Virus record (IMG/VR): IMGVR_UViG_3300021356_000201
Location: 1 to 21,216 of that record
Length of the DNA: 21,216 nt
Origin: a virus
Direction: 5' to 3' (one strand)
Numbering within the stretch: the stretch's first letter is position 1; each line of letters begins with the position of its first letter. The position numbers were made by a program, and so were the translations under genes. Under the pieces are notes generated by a model. That model did not search any database. It saw nothing but the letters and a program-made list of their open reading frames with translations, and was not told the origin of the DNA. This document shows, one piece after another, positions 7,853 through 14,241 of this stretch.

Positions 7853-8439
7853 ATAAATGTAAATACAACCACCACTCTTCTGTCACCTGGTTCAGGGAAA
7901 GACCCAGCATGAAAATGTTTTCCATCAACACACATCACTTTACCTAGTTTAGGTGATACTCGTTTCAACACTTTCATAGGTCTTTTTGAGGTTTCATCTA
8001 TAGGCAAAATAGTAAGTCCACCAGGGTAAAATTTTTTGTCATATATGATAGTGTCTCCAGAAGTATTATTTAAATACATCATTAATATTTTATGATTAAA
8101 ATCATGGTCTATATGTGGATCTGTGTTTTGATATTTTCCGTGATAAGTAATAGAATTTATAATAGCTCTAGTAATTTGTTTATATTTTATTTTATGTTTC
8201 TTACAAAATCTTTTGAATATCTCATAGAAGAAAGGATATATGTCTGAATTAATAATAGGCTTTTCAGTTTTTACATCATACCTTCTTATTAAGACGTGTC
8301 CGTAAAATGGAAATTTTTCACTAGTCGCTTGAGCAAATCTATACCAAGGAAAATCCGCAGTGTGAACTACATTATTATATATAAATTCTTTTTCTTTTTT
8401 TGTAAAAAAGTTTTTACTTTCTTTATAAAATAGTTTCAT
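7849..8439 (-). CDS. 2OG/Fe(II) dioxygenase F, HxD type
   Basis: A 196-residue dioxygenase. The metal pair is His 109 / Asp 111 in DPHIDHDFNHK, followed by the strand ILMMYLNNTSGDTIIY. The distal His 177 is in GKHFHAGSF, with Arg 187/188 in PGDRRVVVVF as the 2-oxoglutarate anchor. The C-terminal lines, with an Asp-rich 'DGKHFHAGSFPEPGDRR' stretch, resemble the DxxxxHxG...PGxR pattern of phage and bacterial P4Hc-type proteins. The N-terminal 100 residues are helical and Lys-rich. It overlaps dioxygenase E by 17 bases and sulfotransferase 2 by ATGA, suggesting that the hydroxyl it makes may be what the next enzyme sulfates; that pairing is inference. Confidence 0.85.
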   Translation of the reverse strand: MKLFYKESKNFFTKKEKEFIYNNVVHTADFPWYRFAQATSEKFPFYGHVLIRRYDVKTEKPIINSDIYPFFYEIFKRFCKKHKIKYKQITRAIINSITYHGKYQNTDPHIDHDFNHKILMMYLNNTSGDTIIYDKKFYPGGLTILPIDETSKRPMKVLKRVSPKLGKVMCVDGKHFHAGSFPEPGDRRVVVVFTFI

Positions 8440-9118
8440 TAAATTTTAAATTTATTACAATAGTTATTCTTGGTTTTTTATATTTTGTTTTTGCTAAAGG
8501 AATTTCATGATGCAGGTAACCAGGAAACAACATAATATCGTCTTCCTTTGTAGGCACTTGAAACATTTGATGATACCCTGAATTAGTTATTTTTGTGTGA
8601 TCTAAATCGTTGTAAAAACTATTTCTTGAATCTTTAAAATGTAAAAGTAAATATTCTCCTGGATTGTAAAACAAAGTGCGAGAATGATGGGGCTCAAAAT
8701 AAACATAATGAATACATGAAAAGTCACTAGTTATATGATTATGCTTTCTCATAAAATGTTCTTTATCGCACACAGTGTAGTTTACTATTTTAAATTCAAA
8801 ACCTTTTTTCTTACCTTCTTTAAAAACAATATCTTCAAAGCACGTTTGAAAAAAAGAATTATATAAAGGCAGTAAAGTTGAGAAATCTACCCTTGTAAAT
8901 TTTTTATTGTTTAAATCCTCTAAAGGATGATGCAAATAAGAAGATGATGGATTTGTACTATCCCAATTGTTTCTTATTTTGTTTTTCTTAAAATTAGATA
9001 ATATTGTTTTAACAATACCTTTCTTATTATACAATGTTGGGTCTATCTTAGAATTATATATAGGTGTTGTAAATAAAGGTAATTTCTTTATCTCGTATCT
9101 GTCATCCAATTTAACCAC
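8423..9118 (-). CDS. 2OG/Fe(II) dioxygenase E, TIGR02466-like
   Basis: A 231-residue protein opening with a KLPLFTTPIY strand, the typical start of the TIGR02466/2OG-FeII_Oxy_5 group. Candidate metal residues are His 126/His 128 in MRKHNHITSDF and His 203/204 in FPGYLHHEIP, with Arg 217 in KKPRITIVINL as 2-oxoglutarate anchor. The Asp/Glu of the usual triad is not obvious, as in several family members. The start is not ATG: the annotated start is GTG, and a TTG three codons later has GGTGG just upstream, so the true end could be 9109. It overlaps dioxygenase D by up to 31 bases. Its partner is unknown. Confidence 0.78.
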   Translation of the reverse strand: MVKLDDRYEIKKLPLFTTPIYNSKIDPTLYNKKGIVKTILSNFKKNKIRNNWDSTNPSSSYLHHPLEDLNNKKFTRVDFSTLLPLYNSFFQTCFEDIVFKEGKKKGFEFKIVNYTVCDKEHFMRKHNHITSDFSCIHYVYFEPHHSRTLFYNPGEYLLLHFKDSRNSFYNDLDHTKITNSGYHQMFQVPTKEDDIMLFPGYLHHEIPLAKTKYKKPRITIVINLKFNETIL

Positions 9119-9648
9119 CCTGTTATAATTATTTTATCTTTGTTGTAATCAACAACACCATTATGGGTATAAGTAAAATCTGCTGGCCAAACTAAAGTTA
9201 GACCCTTAACTGCAGGGCAGTAAAAATTTTGATATTTAAAAAATGTCCCGCCATTAGGATTGTCTGTAAGGTATGTCATAAAAGTTAAAAGTCTATGAAA
9301 AGAATGAAAATGCCTTTCATAATGAGGTCTATAAAACCCTGCACCAGGTTTATAAAGTTGAACGTTAACAGCTTCTCTTATGTGATAATCATCATTATGA
9401 ACTTCTGGAAATCTTAATTTATAAGAATGCACTACGTTTCCTAAAGATTTCATGTAGTTAGGGATTAAAGAATCCAAATCAGGTGGATTTATACAGAGAT
9501 CTAAAGACTTTTTAGTTGACTCATCTATCATCCCTTTACCAACTTTACCAGACGTAAGTTTTTTTTTATTTTTCTTTAATACCTTTAAAACTTCTTTGAC
9601 TGATTTATCGTCTATTTTTTCTGCGAGTATTCCTAAAGGTGTTTGCAT
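9088..9648 (-). CDS. 2OG/Fe(II) dioxygenase D, P4H-like with HxE
   Basis: A 186-residue protein whose C-terminal half closely follows the prolyl-4-hydroxylase pattern: VQLYKPGAGFYRPHYER (96-112), a strand LLTFMTYLTD, the NPNGGTFF turn, then THNGVVDYNKDKIIITGW with distal His 152 and Lys 162. The unusual point is the metal pair: His 109 is followed by Glu 111, not Asp, giving H-x-E. A few characterised 2OG oxygenases use H-x-E, so activity is plausible. The N-terminal 50 residues are Lys-rich and variable. It overlaps sulfotransferase 1 by 44 bases, the largest overlap of the cassette; the next in-frame Met (residue 40) would remove the overlap but truncate the helical start, so I keep the first ATG. 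Confidence 0.83.
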   Translation of the reverse strand: MQTPLGILAEKIDDKSVKEVLKVLKKNKKKLTSGKVGKGMIDESTKKSLDLCINPPDLDSLIPNYMKSLGNVVHSYKLRFPEVHNDDYHIREAVNVQLYKPGAGFYRPHYERHFHSFHRLLTFMTYLTDNPNGGTFFKYQNFYCPAVKGLTLVWPADFTYTHNGVVDYNKDKIIITGWLNWMTDTR

Positions 9649-10360
9649 ATTTTTTTTCCGTGTATTCAGTTATGTAATCTGTGTATCTGTAGGGAATTAA
9701 TTTTACTGAATCAGTTCTTATTTTTGTTTGTGTTCCTTTTGAAAAGTCTACTTGTTTTAAATTTGTAAAAGAGTGATCTTTGTAATAAGGAATTTCTAAA
9801 AAACTGTAAATATCTTTGATTATCTTTTTTGGATTTTTACATAAGTCTTTATACTGAATAACTAATAAATCTTTTTTATGGTTTTTCTTTAGATTTTCAT
9901 AAGACATAATAGTCTTGCCTATAGGTCCATTTTCATCCATTAAAAAATCACAAAAACCTTCTACCTTGTCTCTTGGACATTTCGATGCTTTAACAAAAGA
10001 ACCTAACATTTCTTCAATTGGTCTTATTAAACAAATAAATTTAGATGGTAGTAAATTAGCCATTTTTAAAACTTGCATATTAGCAGGTGTACCCCAAGCA
10101 CTTCTATCTATAATATATTGTGAGTTCCAATCTTTATAATAGTCATCCATAATGTTTTTAAGAACATTATCAAATGATTGATGGTCTTTTTGTTCAGCAA
10201 ATAAAGTTCCTTCTTTTAAAACAGCAACGCTATACATCATTTCAGGCATAATACTGTTGGGACTCATTTTTAAATCTGGGTTCTGATTTAAAATAGATGT
10301 TAAAACTGTGTTACCACATCTCATAAAACTAGCTGAAAAAAAGAATTTTTTTTTATTCAT
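9605..10360 (-). CDS. PAPS-dependent sulfotransferase 1
   Basis: A 251-residue sulfotransferase. The phosphosulfate loop SFMRCGNTVLTSIL spans 11-24, with Cys 15 where Ala or Ser is usual. KFICLIRPIEEMLGSFVK (107-124) is the 3'-phosphate site with Arg 113 and Ser 121. The conserved IIDRSAWGT lies at 83-91. It is clearly paralogous to sulfotransferase 2 (7118-7852), sharing the NSIMPE-type and YYKDWNSQYIIDR blocks, but the C-terminal third differs and ends in a basic tail (RNTRRKNRR), so acceptors may differ. It overlaps dioxygenase C by 8 bases and dioxygenase D by 44. PAPS must come from the host or another part of the genome. The acceptor is unknown. Confidence 0.86.
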   Translation of the reverse strand: MNKKKFFFSASFMRCGNTVLTSILNQNPDLKMSPNSIMPEMMYSVAVLKEGTLFAEQKDHQSFDNVLKNIMDDYYKDWNSQYIIDRSAWGTPANMQVLKMANLLPSKFICLIRPIEEMLGSFVKASKCPRDKVEGFCDFLMDENGPIGKTIMSYENLKKNHKKDLLVIQYKDLCKNPKKIIKDIYSFLEIPYYKDHSFTNLKQVDFSKGTQTKIRTDSVKLIPYRYTDYITEYTEKKYANTFRNTRRKNRR

Positions 10361-10868
10361 AATATTTTAAATCCCAAGAAATTATTGTTCTTTTATTAAC
10401 ACTTTTGTTTGGGTTTGTATAGTGCAATATGTTAGCTGGAAATATAATTAAATCACCTTCTTTTACATTTGGTGATTTCAATACAGTCTTGTCTGTAATT
10501 TCATCATTCCAAGGTTGTATAAAAGTAGTTGATTCATGAACCTTTGGATTAAATTCTAAAAATAATATAGCAGAAAAACCACTACCACCATGTGTATGTG
10601 GAGGATGAAAATCTTTTTTCTTATAGCTTACAGACCACATATCTGTAATGTAAAGTTTTCTTTCAACACATTTTTGAAACTCATTAATTTCATCTTTTAA
10701 AATATCTTTGACCGCATCTTTATAAATAGCTTTAGCCCTATCAGAATTAAACGACTTAGATTTATTTTTTTTAATTAAACACTTTAATAATTTTTTCTTT
10801 TTAATTTTCCAATTAGTAACGTTTGTTTTAAAAAACGGTATACTGAACAAAGGATTTATTTCTGTCAT
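10353..10868 (-). CDS. 2OG/Fe(II) dioxygenase C, TIGR02466-like
   Basis: A short (171-residue) member of the TIGR02466/2OG-FeII_Oxy_5 group. It starts with the characteristic INPLFSIPFFKT strand. FHPPHTHGGSGFSAILFLEF (87-106) holds the His cluster (88, 91, 93) and the following strand. FPANILHYTNP has the distal His 149, and Arg 160 in NKRTIISW is the 2-oxoglutarate anchor. The Lys-rich segment 21-39 is probably a surface helix. It overlaps the carbamoyltransferase by ATGA and sulfotransferase 1 by 8 bases. Position suggests it supplies a hydroxyl for one of these transferases, but this is inference. Confidence 0.83.
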   Translation of the reverse strand: MTEINPLFSIPFFKTNVTNWKIKKKKLLKCLIKKNKSKSFNSDRAKAIYKDAVKDILKDEINEFQKCVERKLYITDMWSVSYKKKDFHPPHTHGGSGFSAILFLEFNPKVHESTTFIQPWNDEITDKTVLKSPNVKEGDLIIFPANILHYTNPNKSVNKRTIISWDLKYYE

Positions 10869-12388
10869 TTTTTAATTAGGTGTTGTTTATCAGGTAGATA
10901 AATATATTTCAAGTCAGTCTGATGAAACATTTCCATCAGTTGTTTAAATGTTGCTACTATTGGTTTACCTGCAATATTTAATGAAGTGTTTAACATTACA
11001 GGCACTGAATACTGTTTATGATGTTCTTTTAACAATTTATAAAAATGATAATTGTCTTTTTGTTTTACAGTTTGTACTCTGCATGTATTATCAACGTGAG
11101 TAATTCCAGGGACTTTATTATTTAAAACCTTGGTAGCATAAGACATGAAAGGCGTTTCTTTCTTACCGTTAAGATCGAACCACGATTTTACTTTATCTTG
11201 TAAGACGCTGCCTGCATAAGGTCTATACCATTCTCTTTTCTTAAATTTATTTACAATTTCTTTTGCATGTGAGTTTTCAGCATTGAACAACAAAGATCTA
11301 TTTCCAAGAGCTCTTGGCCCACCTTCAGGTCTTCCTTGAAAAATTGCAACTAAGTTGTTTTGTTTTATTAGTTTAGATATTTCAGTATAATTAGTATTTG
11401 TTTTTAAGTCTGGGTATGTAGGCTCAATTCCAAGATATAAATTAGAGTAGGGTTTTACTTTAATATTATTGTCTCTAGCTTCTAACAGCGCACATCCCAT
11501 GGCAGTTCCTCCATCGTGTGATATTGGATCTACAAATATATTTTTTGTAAGATTTAATACTTCATGGTTAGCTTGGCAATTTTGAAAAAACCCTCCAGAT
11601 AAACATATATTTGCATCGGGGTCTTTATCTAAAATTTTATTTATTCTATATTTAACTATTTCAGTAGACTCGTATTGAGTTGACTTGGCGTAATAAAATT
11701 TATCTATGCTTTGATTTAATGCATGCCACATAAAATTTTGATTAACTTTAAATAAATCTCCTTGTTTATAAAATGCATTTATATGAGATAGTTTATTAGA
11801 ATAAGCAGACAACCCCATAACAGCACCAGGTTCTTTACTACCAATGCAGTTAGCTATAAACTTGAATAATAAGCCAGGGCTAATACTTTGAATAGAATGA
11901 ATATTATCTGAATAAGTTTTATCAATACCATTGCAAACTTTCCATTTAAGTTCTATTTTATTTTTATCGATTTTAAATATAGATTCTATCTCAGAACCTA
12001 TCATTTTATCATTAAAGTAATAATGATTACCGCTTCCATCCATAACTAGACAGTAGGCTTTATCAAAAGGTGAGTTATAAAAAGAAGAAGCAGCGTGTTG
12101 TAAATGGTGATTAAAATCACATCGAATATTTTTAAAAGTAATATTATATTGATCACAACTGTGTATAATATATTTTTTTAATTCTTCAGATTCTTCTTGA
12201 TTTACTTTTGCTCTTGTAAAAACTATTGAATCAAAATAATTATTTTTTAATTCATTCCATAAATAATTAATTCTATGGTCTTTCTTTACACCAGATAGCA
12301 TTTGTTCTTCTTGATAAAAAACAATATCGTTACCATCGATAACACAGACCGATGCTTCGTGAGAAAAATTAATTCCTAATATTTTCAT
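10865..12388 (-). CDS. Carbamoyltransferase, NodU/TobZ type
   Basis: A 507-residue two-domain O-carbamoyltransferase. The N-terminal ASKHA-like domain opens MKILGINFSHEASVCVIDG, carries NHHLQHAAS (93-101) with the metal-binding His pair, then VMDGSG (115-120) and LSGGFFQN (263-270). The C-terminal YrdC-like domain has EGGPRALGNRS (355-365), KREWYRPYAG (394-403), THVDNTCRVQ (430-439) and MLNTSLN (465-471), all family signatures. It is a little shorter than typical members (about 550-600). The known reaction forms carbamoyl-AMP from carbamoyl phosphate and ATP and transfers the carbamoyl to a hydroxyl of a sugar or small molecule. A viral DNA-cytosine carbamoyltransferase is also known, so a nucleotide substrate is an alternative, though no thymidylate-synthase-like partner is in the window. 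It couples to both neighbours by ATGA overlaps. Confidence 0.93.
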   Translation of the reverse strand: MKILGINFSHEASVCVIDGNDIVFYQEEQMLSGVKKDHRINYLWNELKNNYFDSIVFTRAKVNQEESEELKKYIIHSCDQYNITFKNIRCDFNHHLQHAASSFYNSPFDKAYCLVMDGSGNHYYFNDKMIGSEIESIFKIDKNKIELKWKVCNGIDKTYSDNIHSIQSISPGLLFKFIANCIGSKEPGAVMGLSAYSNKLSHINAFYKQGDLFKVNQNFMWHALNQSIDKFYYAKSTQYESTEIVKYRINKILDKDPDANICLSGGFFQNCQANHEVLNLTKNIFVDPISHDGGTAMGCALLEARDNNIKVKPYSNLYLGIEPTYPDLKTNTNYTEISKLIKQNNLVAIFQGRPEGGPRALGNRSLLFNAENSHAKEIVNKFKKREWYRPYAGSVLQDKVKSWFDLNGKKETPFMSYATKVLNNKVPGITHVDNTCRVQTVKQKDNYHFYKLLKEHHKQYSVPVMLNTSLNIAGKPIVATFKQLMEMFHQTDLKYIYLPDKQHLIKK

Positions 12389-13005
12389 TTAAATTCAACT
12401 TCTATATCACTACCCATACAAAATTTTCCTACAGGATTAACAGAAAAAGCAATTGAATATCTTTTTCCTTTTGTGATGTTTTTATCAATACTGTGCATTA
12501 ACGTGCTTGGAAAAATTAATAAAGTACCTGCTGAAGGAGAGACTGTCCATGTATTAGAATTAAAAAGATTGTATTCTCTAGGTTCATTAAAAGCATAAAA
12601 AGTTTCTATGCCTTCATTTTTATGAAAAGTTATTTTTACACCATCAGAACAGAGTGGATAATAAACTCCACTTAACAAACTATTTCTGTGAATATGAGCT
12701 TGTGATGAAACGTTAATTGGAACCATTGTTCCCCATGAATTATATATTTTAAATTTAAAATTATTTTTTAAAACTTCTTCTATATATTTTTTAATACAAA
12801 TATTACTTTCTTTTTTTAATGAACTTAATTCTTTATAGTTATTAAATATTTTATTGTCTATTGACATATATGAATCTGTATTTTTGTTTACAGTTTTTTC
12901 AAATTTAAGTTTTGTTTTTAAAACATGAAGTATTTTTTCGTTATCAATATCTAATTGAAACGAAGCTAAAGGTTGTGAGAATAACGGTAGAATATCAAAC
13001 TTCAT
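12385..13005 (-). CDS. 2OG/Fe(II) dioxygenase B, TIGR02466-like
   Basis: A 206-residue protein from the ATG at 13005; a TTG two codons upstream (13011) is a weaker alternative start. MKFDILPLFSQPLASF is the family's first strand. SQAHIHRNSLLSGVYYP (101-117) contains His 104 and His 106 and the SGVYY strand that typifies 2OG-FeII_Oxy_5. GTLLIFPSTLMHSI has distal His 171, and Arg 182 in KRYSIAFSVNP is the 2-oxoglutarate anchor. The Asn/Lys-rich middle is poorly conserved. It overlaps dioxygenase A by 11 bases and the carbamoyltransferase by ATGA. Its immediate partner in the operon is the carbamoyltransferase, suggesting that it makes the acceptor hydroxyl; inference only. Confidence 0.83.
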   Translation of the reverse strand: MKFDILPLFSQPLASFQLDIDNEKILHVLKTKLKFEKTVNKNTDSYMSIDNKIFNNYKELSSLKKESNICIKKYIEEVLKNNFKFKIYNSWGTMVPINVSSQAHIHRNSLLSGVYYPLCSDGVKITFHKNEGIETFYAFNEPREYNLFNSNTWTVSPSAGTLLIFPSTLMHSIDKNITKGKRYSIAFSVNPVGKFCMGSDIEVEFK

Positions 13006-13591
13006 GAGCAATATCTAAATTAGAGGCTAAACTAATTCTAATTTTTTTACTTTTATTCGGTTCTACTAAATGTGACATATAACTAGGAAAGACTACTAAA
13101 TCAGCAACTTTAGGGAAAAGAATAAAAGAATCTGCATTCCAAAAAGGATAACTTTTATGTTTAATCATATTAGTTTTATGATGTAGCACTGGTGAATCAA
13201 AAATTAAATTACCACTTTTTTCTGGAACTTGAATATAGAATACAAAAGAAAAATGATTTTCACCATGACAGTGCGCAACATTGTAACTTCCAGGACCACT
13301 AACATTAATCCATGGTCTATGCACTTTGAGAGAAAAAGGAATTTTTATACCTATATTACTTATATAATCACATATATGATTTCTTATACTGCTAATGAAA
13401 TCTTCACACAATTTGTTTTTTGATATAAAATTAGTTTGATAACCCTCTCTATTACTTTTTACAACACCCTTCTCTTTTTTGTATTTAGACATTGCTAATT
13501 TTTTTAGAGGTAAGATAAATTCTTTGTGAGATTCTAAAAGGTTTATCTGTAAAACAGGATTAGCAAATGTTGAGTAAATTATCCCTTTCAT
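12995..13591 (-). CDS. 2OG/Fe(II) dioxygenase A, first cassette gene
   Basis: A 198-residue TIGR02466-like protein. After an IIYSTFANPVLQIN start strand, WINVSGPGSYNVAHCHGENH (94-113) gives the conserved N-x-x-G-x-x-N/H segment with His 107 and His 109, followed by FSFVFYIQVPEKSGNLIF. FPSYMSHLVEPN contains the distal His 174, and Arg 185 in KKIRISLASN binds 2-oxoglutarate by analogy. It opens the overlapping enzyme run, 31 bases after the last fibre-region gene. There is no Shine-Dalgarno; a TATAAT-like element lies 8 bases before the ATG. It overlaps dioxygenase B by about 11 bases. The substrate is unknown. Confidence 0.83.
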   Translation of the reverse strand: MKGIIYSTFANPVLQINLLESHKEFILPLKKLAMSKYKKEKGVVKSNREGYQTNFISKNKLCEDFISSIRNHICDYISNIGIKIPFSLKVHRPWINVSGPGSYNVAHCHGENHFSFVFYIQVPEKSGNLIFDSPVLHHKTNMIKHKSYPFWNADSFILFPKVADLVVFPSYMSHLVEPNKSKKIRISLASNLDIAHEV

Positions 13592-13599
13592 GGAAAGGA

Positions 13600-13607
13600 A
13601 TTATACA
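13600..13607 (-). promoter_or_regulatory. Possible -10 element before the enzyme cassette
   Basis: TGTATAAT on the minus strand lies 8 bases before the first cassette ATG, in the short gap after the fibre-region genes. No -35 hexamer is visible 15-19 bases upstream. If active, the message would start about two bases before the ATG and be almost leaderless, which would fit the missing ribosome site. The motif also occurs by chance in coding sequence here. Confidence 0.22.
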
Positions 13608-13622
13608 TTTTATTATTTTAAT

Positions 13623-14237
13623 TTAAAGAGGTATATTCCAAGAAGTACCATTCCAAGTTCTAATAGTACCATCGTTATGTAAGCCTTTCCAAACTTGATT
13701 AGTTTCGTCCCATTCTGCTTTAATTCTATTTACGGGTATAGTTTCAGTTTGATTTGTCTCAGGGTTAAGAACATCAACTGTATCTACTAGAGGTACTCTT
13801 ACAGGAGTTTCATTATATGCAACTTTTACAGACGTAAAAGGTTCACTTCCATAATATCTTTGTTCTTCTGTTGGTTCAGCCACAGGTGGTTGCCACACCC
13901 AGTTACTGTCCATTGTCCAACTTGGAAAAGGTTGTCTTGATGTTGGTTTAAAAATATCTAAATCAGGATCATATGAATCACCTATTGCAGGTGCTGTATG
14001 TCTAAGAGCTGTTGTGCTTCCATCAGATCCTGTTGGGGCATCTTCTTCTCTTTCACCATTACTTGCATTTATTGAATACTGAATCCAATTTGCATTAGGA
14101 TCATTTTCACATGTTCTTAAAATTTCAACTCCTTTTGAAGGAACTTCTACTCCGTTTTCATCTAAAATATCTGCATTAGCAACAACTTTTAAATCTGTTA
14201 CAATATTATTAGAATCTACTTTTGCGTAATGTGCCAT
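13623..14237 (-). CDS. Cyanophage-type tail-region protein, unknown function
   Basis: A 204-residue protein that starts MAHYAKVDSNNIVTDLKVV, a start I recognise from T4-like cyanophage and other marine phage proteins that are often encoded near tail fibres. RQPFPSWTMDSNWVWQPPVA (112-131 region) is the second typical feature, a Trp-rich loop before a Pro/Glu stretch, and the C-terminus ends with WNGTSWNIPL. It has no catalytic motif. The middle carries an Asp/Glu/Ser-rich low-complexity run. The usual versions have Gly/Tyr-rich repeats between the two conserved parts, which are not seen here. A receptor-side or assembly role is inferred only from position; it lies directly between the fibre genes and the enzyme cassette. 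Confidence 0.72.
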   Translation of the reverse strand: MAHYAKVDSNNIVTDLKVVANADILDENGVEVPSKGVEILRTCENDPNANWIQYSINASNGEREEDAPTGSDGSTTALRHTAPAIGDSYDPDLDIFKPTSRQPFPSWTMDSNWVWQPPVAEPTEEQRYYGSEPFTSVKVAYNETPVRVPLVDTVDVLNPETNQTETIPVNRIKAEWDETNQVWKGLHNDGTIRTWNGTSWNIPL

Positions 14238-14241
14238 AATA

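Noticed and set aside
10865-12388. DNA hypermodification as the main role of the carbamoyltransferase and dioxygenases
   Set aside because: No thymidylate-synthase-like, hydroxymethylase or nucleotide kinase gene is in the window, and sulfotransferases and a halogenase are not known DNA modifiers. Kept only as an alternative because the rest of the genome is not visible.
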